A DNA stretch of 64,000 nucleotides. Origin: Candidatus Rokuibacteriota bacterium. Its GTDB lineage: Bacteria > Methylomirabilota > Methylomirabilia > Rokubacteriales > CSP1-6. Positions 17,254 to 25,967 of this stretch are shown here, in pieces. Position 1 is the stretch's first letter; each line of letters opens with the position of its first letter. Both the position numbers and the translations under genes were made by a program. The DNA lies in contig QHRU01000037.1 of assembly GCA_003220225.1 (NCBI GenBank), positions 1 through 64,000 of the forward strand, in the 5' to 3' direction. Under the pieces are notes generated by a model, which was not told the origin of the DNA, did no database searches, and saw nothing but the letters and a program-made list of their open reading frames with translations.

Positions 17254-17280
17254 GCCCACCCTTCCTGATACATAAGTCGA

Positions 17281-17775
17281 GTGGTCCCCCCCGAAGAGTT
17301 TCGTCGTGTTCTCGGTCACTTCGCCACGGGAGTCACGATCGTCACCACGCGTGACGCCGACGGCCGTCCGACCGGGCTCACCGTGAGCGCGTTCTGCTCG
17401 GTCTCGCTCGATCCGCCGCAGATCCTGGTCTGCGTGGATCACAAGTCGCAGAGTTATCCGGCGCTGCGCGACGGCGGACACTTCGCCGTCAACTTCCTCG
17501 GCGACGGGCACGAAGACATCTCGCGCCGCTTCGCGACGACGCGCCTCGACAAGTTCGACGGCGTGGCGCACCGCCTGAGCGGTCACGGCGTGCCGCTGCT
17601 CGACGGCGCGCTGGCGCAGCTCGAGTGCCGCGTGGTCTCCCGGCACGTCGAGGGCGATCACACGATTCTCGTCGGGCTCGTCGAGGACGCTCGCAACGGC
17701 GCGGGCGAACCGCTGCTCTATTACCGCGGCAAGTACCGCCGCCTGGCCGAAACCCCTTCAGGAGCAAAATCGTGA
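17281..17775 (+). CDS. Flavin reductase-like FMN-binding protein
   Basis: 164 aa, the usual length of the flavin reductase domain family (PF01613): FRRVLGHFATGVTIVTTRD at the N-terminus, GLTVSAFCSVSLDPPQILVCVD near residue 37, and ILVGLVEDA. These proteins reduce FMN or FAD with NAD(P)H for a partner monooxygenase, or bind FMN tightly. GTG start with no ribosome binding site; a TACATA box ends six bases upstream, suggesting a leaderless message. Its stop overlaps the next start (GTGA). Confidence 0.9.
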   Translation: MVPPEEFRRVLGHFATGVTIVTTRDADGRPTGLTVSAFCSVSLDPPQILVCVDHKSQSYPALRDGGHFAVNFLGDGHEDISRRFATTRLDKFDGVAHRLSGHGVPLLDGALAQLECRVVSRHVEGDHTILVGLVEDARNGAGEPLLYYRGKYRRLAETPSGAKS

Positions 17776-18851
17776 CGATTCCGCTGTCCCGTCCCCCGGT
17801 CGACGACGAGATCAAGCAGGCCGTGCTGGCAGCGATGGATTCGCGCCAGTGGATCCTCGGGCCCCAGTGCAAGGAGTTCGAGAAGGAGCTGGCGCGCTAC
17901 ATCGGCGTGCGCCACTGCGTGCTGAGCAACTCCGCGACGGCCGGGTTGTGGCTGACGCTCCGGGCGCTCGGTGTCAAGACGGGCGACGAGGTGCTCGTGC
18001 CCTCGCACACGGCGTTCCCGACGATCGAGGCGATCTGCTTCGCCGACGCGACGCCGGTGTTCGTGGACGCCGACGCCTTCTACACGATGGATGCCGCCGA
18101 CGCCGCCGCCAAGGTGACGCCGCGCACGGTGGGCGTGATCCCCGTGCACCTCTACGGCCAGCCGGTGGACTTGCCGGCCGCCCGCGAGCTCGCCAGCAAG
18201 TTCGGCCTGTGGATGCTCGAGGACTGCGCGCAGGCTCACGGGGCGGCGTGGCAGGGCCAGAAGGTCGGCGCCTTCGGCCGCGCCGCCGTGTTTTCGTTCT
18301 ATCCCAGCAAGAACCTCACCGTGATGGGCGACGGCGGCGCGATCGTCACCGACGACGAGGAGATCGCCGCGCGCTGCCGCCGGCTGCGCGACCACGGGCG
18401 GCTCAACAAGGACGTGCACTCGGAGGTCGGCTTCAACCTGCGCTTCAACGACATCCAGGCCGCCATCGGCCGCGTGCTCCTGCGCCGGCTCGACGCGATG
18501 AACGACCGCCGGCGCGAGCTGGCCGCGCGGTACGGCACGGGCCTGGCCGGCCTGCCGCTCGAGCTCCCGCGCGAGCGGCCGGGCGCGCGCCACGTCTATC
18601 ACCTCTACGTCGTGCGCACGCCGCGCCGCGCCGAGCTGGCTGCGTTCCTCAAGGAGCGCGGGATCCAGACGGGCGTGCACTACCCGGTGCCGACCCATCG
18701 CCAGCCCGCCGTCGAGCACTTCGCGCCGTCGCCGCTGCCCGCGACGGAGCGGCTCGTCGACGAGATCCTCACGCTGCCGATCTCCGCCGGCCATACCGAC
18801 GCCGAGATCGACGCGGTGGCGACGGCGGTCAGGGCGTTCTTCGGAGCCTGA
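17772..18851 (+). CDS. DegT/DnrJ/EryC1-family sugar aminotransferase
   Basis: 359 aa from a GTG with AGGAG upstream. PLP-dependent fold type I enzyme: the lysine that would bind PLP is in SFYPSKNLTVMGDGG near residue 180, with EDCAQAHGA before it and GFNLRFNDIQAAIGRVLLRRL after it. It transfers an amino group to a keto sugar nucleotide for cell-surface polysaccharide. Coupled to the glycosyltransferase that follows (TGATG). Confidence 0.93.
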   Translation: MTIPLSRPPVDDEIKQAVLAAMDSRQWILGPQCKEFEKELARYIGVRHCVLSNSATAGLWLTLRALGVKTGDEVLVPSHTAFPTIEAICFADATPVFVDADAFYTMDAADAAAKVTPRTVGVIPVHLYGQPVDLPAARELASKFGLWMLEDCAQAHGAAWQGQKVGAFGRAAVFSFYPSKNLTVMGDGGAIVTDDEEIAARCRRLRDHGRLNKDVHSEVGFNLRFNDIQAAIGRVLLRRLDAMNDRRRELAARYGTGLAGLPLELPRERPGARHVYHLYVVRTPRRAELAAFLKERGIQTGVHYPVPTHRQPAVEHFAPSPLPATERLVDEILTLPISAGHTDAEIDAVATAVRAFFGA

Positions 18852-19972
18852 TGCCCGGGAGCCCCCTGCGGATCTTGCAGCTCTACCCGAAGGGGGACTT
18901 CTTCACCGGCGCGGCCATCCAGCTGCGCGACCTCGCGGCCGGCCTCGCCGCGCGCGGCCATCACGTGACCGTGGCCACGCCGCCCGGTGACGGGTGGCCC
19001 GAGCGCTGCCGCGCCGTCGGCGTCGAGCACGTCACCGTGCCGATGGCGCGGGCGTGGGACCCGCGCGCGGCGTGGCGGCTGGCGCGCGTCATCCGGAGCC
19101 ATCGCATCCAGGTCGCTCACGCCCATAAAGGTCGTGCGCGAACGCTGGCCCTCCTCGCCGGCCTCATGGGCGGCCGCACGCTGCTCGTCCTCAACCGCGG
19201 CGTGAGCTTTCCGGTGGCCGGGGTCCGGCGTGTCGGCTATACCACGGGACGCGTGCAGGCGATCGTGGCCGTCTGCGAGTCGATCAAGCGCGGCCTCGTC
19301 GCCGGCGGCGTCCCCGCCGGCAAGATCGAGGTCATTTACTCCGGCACCGACCTCGAGCGCTTCCATCCCGGCGTGGACGGCGGGCCCATCCGGCGCGAGC
19401 TCGGCCTCGGCCGGGACGATCGACTCGTCACGCAGGTCGGCGTCCGCTCCTGGCGCGGCTGGCGGGAGCTGATGGCGGCCATGCGCAAGGTCGCCGCGCG
19501 CCAGCCGCGCGCGCGCCTGCTCTTCGTCGGCGCGCCGCCGCCGCGCGTGGCCGAGATCGCCGACCGCGCGCGCGCCGCCGGGCTCGGCGACCGCGTGACC
19601 GCGCTCGGCCATCGCGACGACGTGCCGGCGATCCTCTGCGCCTCCGACGTCGTCGCCGACGCGTCGTGGGCGGGGCTCGGCATCACGGGCAGCATCCGCG
19701 AGGCGCTCGCGTGCGAGCGACCGGTCGTGGCCACTGCGGTCGAGGGCATGCCCGAGCTGGTGCGCCCGGGCGAGACGGGGCTGCTCGTGCCGCCGCGCGA
19801 CCCGGGCGCGCTGGCCGAGGCGATCCTCGCGCTGCTGGGCGATCCGACCTCGGCCGAGGCGATGGCGCGCGCGGGGCGCAAGCGCGTGGAGGCGCACTTC
19901 TCGCTGCGCGCCAAGCTCGACGCCACGGAGGCGCTGTACCGCCGCCTCGTGGACCTGCGCGGCGCCGCATGA
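18851..19972 (+). CDS. Glycosyltransferase family 4 protein
   Basis: 373 aa with the GT-B layout: N-terminal LYPKGDFFTGAAIQLRDLAAGL, central VIYSGTDLERFHP, and C-terminal nucleotide-sugar site with ITGSIREALACERPVVAT and GETGLLVPPRDP. It transfers a sugar to a glycan acceptor at the cytoplasmic face. Overlaps the exporter gene downstream by four bases, so sugar modification, transfer and export look like one translation-coupled cassette. Confidence 0.92.
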   Translation: MPGSPLRILQLYPKGDFFTGAAIQLRDLAAGLAARGHHVTVATPPGDGWPERCRAVGVEHVTVPMARAWDPRAAWRLARVIRSHRIQVAHAHKGRARTLALLAGLMGGRTLLVLNRGVSFPVAGVRRVGYTTGRVQAIVAVCESIKRGLVAGGVPAGKIEVIYSGTDLERFHPGVDGGPIRRELGLGRDDRLVTQVGVRSWRGWRELMAAMRKVAARQPRARLLFVGAPPPRVAEIADRARAAGLGDRVTALGHRDDVPAILCASDVVADASWAGLGITGSIREALACERPVVATAVEGMPELVRPGETGLLVPPRDPGALAEAILALLGDPTSAEAMARAGRKRVEAHFSLRAKLDATEALYRRLVDLRGAA

Positions 19973-21717
19973 TCGCGGGCGCCATCGGAATCTATCGACG
20001 GCTCTTTGTCTACCTGAAGCCCTACCTCCCCCTCCTGATCGTGGGCGGCCTGCTCGCGCTGGTGGTGGCGGCGATGGAGGGCGCCATCGCGTGGCTGGTG
20101 AAGCCGGCCATGGACGACATCTTCATCAAGCGCGACCTCACGATGCTGCGCGTGCTCCCGCTGCTTCTCTTCGGCGCCTACCTCCTCAAGGGCGTCGCGC
20201 GCTACGGCCAGTCGTACCTCATGGCCGCCGTCGGCGAGCGCGTCATCGCCACCCTGCGGCGCGCGTTGTACCTGCACATCCAGGCGATGCCGCTGTCGTT
20301 CTTCTCGGATCGCCACTCGGCCGACCTCATGTCGCGCGTGGTCACCGACGTCAACCGTCTGGCCCGCGTGTCCTCCACGGTGCTGGTGATGTCGGTGCGC
20401 CAGGTGGCGATGGTGGCGGCGCTCGTCGGCGTGATGTTCGTGCGCGAGTGGCGGCTGGCGCTCATCGCGCTCCTCGTGTTTCCGTTCGTCGGGGTGGCCG
20501 TCCGCTCGATCGGCCGGCGCCTCTACCGCATCAACAAGCGCTCGCAGGAGAAGATCGCCGAGCTCAACGTGCTGCTGCACGAGGCGCTGGCGGGCACGAA
20601 GATCGTCAAGGCCTTCGGCCGCGAGGCGCACGAGGCCGAGCGCTTCGACCGCGTGAACCGGCGGCTGCTCGCGCTGGCCCTCAAGGACCACCGGACCGAC
20701 GAGGTCACCGATCCGTTGATGGAGGTGCTCGCCGCGCTCGGCATCATGGGCGCGCTCTGGTACGGCGGTCATCAGGTGATCGCGGGCGCCATGACGCCCG
20801 GCGACTTCTTCTCCTTCACGGCCGCCGTGGCCCTGCTCTACGGGCCGGTGCGACAGCTCTCGCGGATCATGAACACCGTGCAGCAGTCGACGGGCGCCGT
20901 CGAGCGCGTGTTCGAGGTGCTCGACACGCCGCCGGCCATCGCCGACCGGCCCGGCGCGCGCGCGTTCGGGACGTTCTCCCGCGCCCTCGTCTTCGAGGGC
21001 GTGTCGTTCCGCTACGCCGGCGCCCCCGAGCCCGCCCTGCGCGACATCGACCTGGAAGTGCGCCGCGGCGAGGTCGTTGCCTTCGTCGGCATGAGCGGCG
21101 CCGGCAAGTCGACGCTGATGGATCTGCTGCCGCGCTTCCACGACGTCAGCACCGGACGCATCACGCTGGACGGCCACGACCTGCGCGACCTCACCCAGGC
21201 CTCGCTGCGCGCGCAGATCGGCCTGGTGACGCAGGACACATTCCTGTTCAGCGACTCGGTGTACTACAACATCGCCTACGGCCGGCCGGACGCGCCGTTC
21301 GCCGACGTCGCGCGCGCCGCGCGCCAGGCGCACGCGGAGGAGTTCATCCTCGCCTGCCCCGACAGCTACGACACGCTCGTCGGCGAGCGCGGCGTGCGGC
21401 TCTCGGGCGGGCAGCGCCAGCGGCTCGCCATCGCGCGCGCCTTCCTGAAAGATCCGCCGATCCTGATCCTGGACGAGGCGACCTCGGACCTCGACGCCGA
21501 GAGCGAGTTCATGGTGCAGCAGGCGCTGGCCGACCTCATGCGCGGCCGCACGGTGCTCGTCATCGCGCACCGCCTCGCCACCGTGCGCAACGCCGACCGC
21601 ATCGTCGTCGTCCACGAGGGGCGCATCGCCGAGGTGGGCCGCCACGACGAGCTGATCGCCCAGGACGGCGTCTACCGCCGCCTCTACGCGCTGCAGATGG
21701 AGGGCATCGCGGGCTGA
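19969..21717 (+). CDS. MsbA-like ABC exporter (TM-NBD fusion)
   Basis: 582 aa, MsbA length. Six-span exporter domain in residues 1-310 and NBD from about 330: Walker A GMSGAGKSTL, Q-loop TQDTFLFSD, signature LSGGQRQRLA, Walker B ILILDEATSDLD, H-loop AHRL. MsbA flips lipid-linked glycans or lipid A. The position behind an aminotransferase and GT4 argues for export of a lipid-linked sugar rather than a drug. Confidence 0.93.
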   Translation: MIAGAIGIYRRLFVYLKPYLPLLIVGGLLALVVAAMEGAIAWLVKPAMDDIFIKRDLTMLRVLPLLLFGAYLLKGVARYGQSYLMAAVGERVIATLRRALYLHIQAMPLSFFSDRHSADLMSRVVTDVNRLARVSSTVLVMSVRQVAMVAALVGVMFVREWRLALIALLVFPFVGVAVRSIGRRLYRINKRSQEKIAELNVLLHEALAGTKIVKAFGREAHEAERFDRVNRRLLALALKDHRTDEVTDPLMEVLAALGIMGALWYGGHQVIAGAMTPGDFFSFTAAVALLYGPVRQLSRIMNTVQQSTGAVERVFEVLDTPPAIADRPGARAFGTFSRALVFEGVSFRYAGAPEPALRDIDLEVRRGEVVAFVGMSGAGKSTLMDLLPRFHDVSTGRITLDGHDLRDLTQASLRAQIGLVTQDTFLFSDSVYYNIAYGRPDAPFADVARAARQAHAEEFILACPDSYDTLVGERGVRLSGGQRQRLAIARAFLKDPPILILDEATSDLDAESEFMVQQALADLMRGRTVLVIAHRLATVRNADRIVVVHEGRIAEVGRHDELIAQDGVYRRLYALQMEGIAG

Positions 21718-21857
21718 TCGCCGGCTGACACGGCGTCAGCCGCTCCCCGGAGGTTCTCCGACGCGGCGGCCCGTTGCAGAACTTCCAAGTCTGCCGCGGC
21801 GCCGGGTTGCGCGGCATCCGGATCTGGCCGGCAGGTTGCTCCCTCCCTCGGCGAGCC

Positions 21858-22928
21858 ATGCGCCGCCGCCGTCGCTTCCGCCGCCGGACCGCCCACGCCA
21901 TCGCCGCCGGGCTCGTGACCCTCGGCGCCCTCGTGCTCTCCGACCTCGTGTCCGTCACCGTCTCGGCGCCGGCGAGCGACCGGCCCGCGCACCACGGCCG
22001 GCGCGGCTTCCGCAACCTCGACCCCGAGTACACGTACTCGGTCGCGAGCCGCATCGTGCACGTGGTCGGCCGGCCGCCCGCCCGGTCACGCGGCCGGCCA
22101 CTCGCGCTCGTCGCCAACGACGGCTGGGCGCTGCGCGGCCCGCTGGCGGCGCCCGTGATCACGTGGATCGGCCACTCCACCTTCCTCCTCCAGGTCGACG
22201 GCGTGAATCTGCTGACCGATCCCATCTGGTCGCGGCGGACCAGCCCCGTGTCGTTCGCGGGCCCGCGCCGCCTCGTGCCGCCCGGCCTGCGCTTCGAGGA
22301 CCTGCCGCCGATCCACGTGGTGCTGATCTCGCACGACCACTACGACCATCTGGACCTCGCCACCGTCACGCGGCTCGCGCGCGTCCACCGGCCGACCTTC
22401 TTCGTGCCGCTCGGGCTCGGGCCGTGGTTCCAGTCGCTCGGCATCCGCAAGGTCGTCGAGCTGGACTGGTGGCAGTCGGCGCCGATCGGCGCGCTCGCGG
22501 TGACAGCGGTGCCCGCCCAGCACTCGTCGGGGCGCTCGCTCCTGCTCGCCGATCAGAACGAGCGGCTGTGGGCGTCGTGGGTGGTCGCCGCGCCCGATCG
22601 CCGCTTCTTCTTCGCGGGCGACACGGGTTATCACGCGGGCTTCGCCGAGATCGGCCGACGGCTCGGCCCCTTCGACCTCGCCGCGCTCCCGATCGGCGGC
22701 TACAGCGATTTCCGGGACCACCATCCGAACCACCTGAGCCCCGAGGAGGCCGTGCAGGCGTTCGAGGATCTGCGCGCCGCGCTGCTGGTGCCGATGCACT
22801 GGGGCACCTTCGAGCTGAACCGTGAGCCGTTCCGCGAGCCACCCGATCGGCTGATGGCCGAGGCGCTCCGTCACGGCGTCGAGGAGCGCGTCGCGCCGCT
22901 GAGCCCAGGACAGACGATCCGCTGGTAG
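21858..22928 (+). CDS. Membrane-anchored metallo-beta-lactamase fold hydrolase (NAPE-PLD/UlaG-like)
   Basis: 356 aa from the ATG at 21858; the first 45 residues are Arg-rich then hydrophobic (a signal anchor). Zinc ligands are in HDHYDHLD near residue 155, GDTGYHAGF near 250 and PMHWGTFEL near 310. The architecture matches bacterial NAPE-PLD/RomA-like proteins, which hydrolyse lipid phosphodiesters; this supports but does not prove a lipid substrate. The track start at 21774 adds 28 residues without support. Confidence 0.88.
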   Translation: MRRRRRFRRRTAHAIAAGLVTLGALVLSDLVSVTVSAPASDRPAHHGRRGFRNLDPEYTYSVASRIVHVVGRPPARSRGRPLALVANDGWALRGPLAAPVITWIGHSTFLLQVDGVNLLTDPIWSRRTSPVSFAGPRRLVPPGLRFEDLPPIHVVLISHDHYDHLDLATVTRLARVHRPTFFVPLGLGPWFQSLGIRKVVELDWWQSAPIGALAVTAVPAQHSSGRSLLLADQNERLWASWVVAAPDRRFFFAGDTGYHAGFAEIGRRLGPFDLAALPIGGYSDFRDHHPNHLSPEEAVQAFEDLRAALLVPMHWGTFELNREPFREPPDRLMAEALRHGVEERVAPLSPGQTIRW

Positions 22929-22944
22929 TCGATCCGCTGGTAAT
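22915..22944 (+). repeat. 15-bp tandem duplication at the stop codon of the hydrolase gene
   Basis: CGATCCGCTGGTAGT is followed directly by CGATCCGCTGGTAAT. The first copy carries the TAG stop; the second carries the TAATCT box, six bases before the MMPL start, so the duplication may have created or moved a promoter. Confidence 0.8.
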
Positions 22945-22952
22945 CTGTCCCC

Positions 22953-25205
22953 ATGTTCGCCTCCTGGGGACGCGCGGTCGATCGACTGCGCTGGTGGCTC
23001 GTGGCCCTGTCCCTCCTGCCTCTCACGCTCTGGCTCGGCGTCCCGTCCGGCGAGCGTCTCGACGAATCCGTGGTCCCGCCCGACATGGAGGCGGTGCGCG
23101 CGGTGAAGCTGCTCGACGAGGAGCTGGCCCCGCGGCCGCCGTCCTTCGGCCTGGTCTTCAGCAGCCCGACGCTGAGCGCGACCGATCCGCGCTTCGTGGC
23201 AGAGGTCCGGCGCGCGCTCGCCCCGCTGCGCAACGACCGCCGCGTGGCCCGGATCCGCACGCCGTGGGACGGGCCGGCGCCGGATGCGCGTGCCATCTCC
23301 GCGGGCGGCCGGCGGGCGGTGGTGATGGTCGAGCTGGAGGGCCGCGCGCCGGCGTTCGCGTCGATGGTGGTGCCGTCGGCGCCGCCGGAGCTCTATCCGG
23401 CCCTGCGAACAAAGGTGCGCTCGGACGCGCTGGAAATCCTGCCGTTCGGTCCGATGGCGCTGAACCACGACTTCACCGAGATGGTGAGGGACGACCTTCG
23501 CCGCGCCGAGCTGGTCGTGCTCCCGCTCGTGCTCGTGTTCCTGGTCGTCGTCTTCGGCTCGGTGGTCGCCGCCGCGCTGCCGCTGGCCGTGGGCCTCCTC
23601 GGCGTCGCCGCCGGCATGGCGGTCACCGGCATCCTGGCGCGCGTGATGCCGGTGTCGGCGTACGCGGCCAACGTCGTCTCGATGATCGGTCTCGGCGTGG
23701 CCATCGACTACTCGCTCTTCGTGGTGAGCCGGCATCGCGAGGAGCTCGTCGCGCACCCGCCGGCGCAGGCGCTGGCGCGCACGCTGGCCACCGCCGGCCG
23801 CACCGTCGTGTTCTCCGGCATGACGGTGGGCATCGGGTTGCTCGGCATGATCCTGCTGCGCATGGGGAGCGTCAGCACCATCGGGATCGCGAGCACCGTC
23901 GTGGTGGGCTTCGCGGTGCTGTACAGCCTCACGCTGCTGCCCGCGCTGCTCGTGATCCTCGGCCCCCGCGTGAACGCGCTGTCGCTGTGGCGCCGGCCCG
24001 CGCGGCCCGGCGCGCGCTCCGACCTGTGGCATCGGCTGGCCACGGCCGCCATGGCCCGGCCCTGGCACGTGCTGGTGCCCGTGGTGCTCGTGCTCGTCGT
24101 GCTCGGGCTGCCCTTCCGCCACATCCACCTCGGCACCCCCGACGTCTCCACGCTGCCCGAGAAGGCCGAGTCGCGCCGCGGCCAGGGGCTGCTCGCCCGC
24201 GAGTTCCCGCAGCTGGAGCCGAACAGCATCGTGGTCGTCCTGCGCTATCCCGACCGGTCGGGCCTCACGCCCGCGCGCGTGGACGAGCTGTACGCGCTGA
24301 GCCGCTGGCTCGCGCGTCTGCCGGACGTCGCCCGCGTGGACAGCGTGGTGGACCTCGATCCGCGGATCACGCCGGAGCAGTACCGCCAGATGGCCGCCGC
24401 GCCGCGCGAGATGCTGCCGCCGCCGCTGCGCGAGGCCTTCGAGCGCATGGTCGGGCCACGCGTGACGATGCTCGTCGCGCAGACGCCGCTCGCGGTGGAC
24501 AGCCAGGAGGCGCGCGCGCTCGTGAAGACGATCCGTCGCGAGCACCCGCCCGTCGCGGCCGAGGTGCTCGTCACCGGGCGCACCGCCTACGACGTCGACT
24601 TCGTGGCGCTCGTGTCGCGCGTGGCGCCGGGGGCGGTGGCCTTCGTCCTCGCCGCGACGTTCGTCGCTCTGTTCCTGCTGCTGGGCTCCGTCCTGCTGCC
24701 GCTCAAGGCCGTCGTGATGAATTGCCTGTCGGTCACCGCGTCCTACGGCGCGCTCGTGTGGATCTTCCAGGACGGCCACTTCAAGGACTGGCTCGGCTTC
24801 ACGCCGGGCCCGATCGAGCCGGTGATCCCGCTCATCATGTTCTGCGTGCTGTTCGGGCTGTCGATGGACTACGAGGTGCTGCTGCTGAGCCGCACCCACG
24901 AGGAGTTCGAGCGCACGCGCGACAACGACCGCGCGGTGGTGGCCTCGCTCGCCGCCACCGGCCGGCTCATCACCGGCGCCGCGCTGATCATGGCCACCGT
25001 CTTCTTCGGCTTCGGCGCCGCGCGCGCGGTGATGATCAAGGAGATGGGCATCGGCATGGGCATCGCGATCGTCATGGATGCCACGGTGATCCGCGCACTG
25101 CTGGTGCCGGCGACGATGCGGCTGCTCGGCGACTGGAACTGGTGGGCGCCGCGTCCGCTCAAGCGCTTGTGGGAGCGGCTGCGGCTGCCGGCGCGCGCGC
25201 TGTGA
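22953..25205 (+). CDS. MMPL/RND-family transporter
   Basis: 750 aa with two repeats of one membrane helix, a large periplasmic loop and five more helices. The MMPL signature appears twice: GVAIDYSLFVVSRHREEL near 250 and GLSMDYEVLLLSRTHEEF near 635. These proton-driven pumps export lipids or hydrophobic molecules. It follows the lipase-like hydrolase by 24 bases on the same strand. A TAATCT box ends six bases before the ATG. Confidence 0.92.
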   Translation: MFASWGRAVDRLRWWLVALSLLPLTLWLGVPSGERLDESVVPPDMEAVRAVKLLDEELAPRPPSFGLVFSSPTLSATDPRFVAEVRRALAPLRNDRRVARIRTPWDGPAPDARAISAGGRRAVVMVELEGRAPAFASMVVPSAPPELYPALRTKVRSDALEILPFGPMALNHDFTEMVRDDLRRAELVVLPLVLVFLVVVFGSVVAAALPLAVGLLGVAAGMAVTGILARVMPVSAYAANVVSMIGLGVAIDYSLFVVSRHREELVAHPPAQALARTLATAGRTVVFSGMTVGIGLLGMILLRMGSVSTIGIASTVVVGFAVLYSLTLLPALLVILGPRVNALSLWRRPARPGARSDLWHRLATAAMARPWHVLVPVVLVLVVLGLPFRHIHLGTPDVSTLPEKAESRRGQGLLAREFPQLEPNSIVVVLRYPDRSGLTPARVDELYALSRWLARLPDVARVDSVVDLDPRITPEQYRQMAAAPREMLPPPLREAFERMVGPRVTMLVAQTPLAVDSQEARALVKTIRREHPPVAAEVLVTGRTAYDVDFVALVSRVAPGAVAFVLAATFVALFLLLGSVLLPLKAVVMNCLSVTASYGALVWIFQDGHFKDWLGFTPGPIEPVIPLIMFCVLFGLSMDYEVLLLSRTHEEFERTRDNDRAVVASLAATGRLITGAALIMATVFFGFGAARAVMIKEMGIGMGIAIVMDATVIRALLVPATMRLLGDWNWWAPRPLKRLWERLRLPARAL

Positions 25206-25211
25206 GCAGCT

Positions 25212-25249
25212 CGGTGATTTGTATCAGTAGTCGCAGCAGCGAATCACCG
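25212..25249. terminator. Inverted repeat between convergent genes
   Basis: CGGTGATT ... AATCACCG, an 8-bp perfect stem with a 22-base loop, between the MMPL stop and the LysE stop. Position suggests a shared terminator or 3'-end structure; there is no T-run. Confidence 0.4.
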
Positions 25250-25263
25250 CGCATCCACGGCGG

Positions 25264-25917
25264 CTACTTCCGATTGTTCCCCGAGAATGCCGTCGCCAGC
25301 CCCAGGCCGATGTACATCGTGCCGGGAATCCAGCGCCGCGCGAGCGCGACCCCGCGGCGCGCGCGCAGCCACCGGGCGGCGGTGCCGGCCGTCAGCGCGT
25401 AGAGCCCGTCGGTCAACAACCCCAGCGCGACGAACACGACCCCCAGGCCGATGATCTGCGCGGGCACGGCGCCGCGCGAGACGGTCACGAACTGCGGCAG
25501 GAAGGCGAGGAAGAACAGCGCCGTCTTCGGGTTCAGCACGTTGACGACGAAGCCGTCGACGAAGGCGCGCCGCAGGTGCGGCGGGGTCGCGAGCGTCGCC
25601 TCAACGGGATCGGCGACACGCGAGAGCAGCTGCCGCACGCCGAGATAGACGAGGTAGGCCGCGCCCAGGTACTTCACCACCCTGAACGCCGTCGCGGAGG
25701 CGACGAGCACGGCGGACAGGCCGGCGGCGGCCGCTGCCACGTGCACCAGGGTGCCGGCGTGCACGCCGAGCACCGAGACGAACCCCGCGCGGCGGCCCTG
25801 GTCCAGCGAGCGCGTCACGATATAAAGGACGGCCGGCCCGGGCGTCAGCAGCAGCACGAGCGCCGCGGCGACGAACAGGCCGAGGCGCGACGGATCGGGG
25901 AGGACCACGACGTCCAT
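25264..25917 (-). CDS. LysE/RhtB-family amino acid exporter
   Basis: 217 aa with six hydrophobic segments. The family motif [19 protein letters not shown] lies near residue 23 and NPKTALFFLAFLPQF near 128. It exports amino acids or related metabolites across the inner membrane. A second member of the family is at 60202, with about the same length and the same motifs. Confidence 0.92.
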   Translation of the reverse strand: MDVVVLPDPSRLGLFVAAALVLLLTPGPAVLYIVTRSLDQGRRAGFVSVLGVHAGTLVHVAAAAAGLSAVLVASATAFRVVKYLGAAYLVYLGVRQLLSRVADPVEATLATPPHLRRAFVDGFVVNVLNPKTALFFLAFLPQFVTVSRGAVPAQIIGLGVVFVALGLLTDGLYALTAGTAARWLRARRGVALARRWIPGTMYIGLGLATAFSGNNRK

Positions 25918-25967
25918 CGGCGGCCGCCTATTTCGCGGAAGCGGTGAGCGGCGAGACAGCCGGCCGG

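Noticed and set aside
17041-17268. 75-aa plus-strand ORF across the terminator hairpin
   Set aside because: Basic low-complexity translation that runs through the stem; better explained as non-coding.
17002-17280. FMN riboswitch ahead of the flavin reductase
   Set aside because: The conserved RFN element segments are not present; only a terminator and small hairpins are visible.
22086-24899. 937-aa minus-strand ORF opposite MMPL
   Set aside because: His/Arg/Asp-rich antisense frame without motifs; the plus strand encodes a clear MMPL protein.
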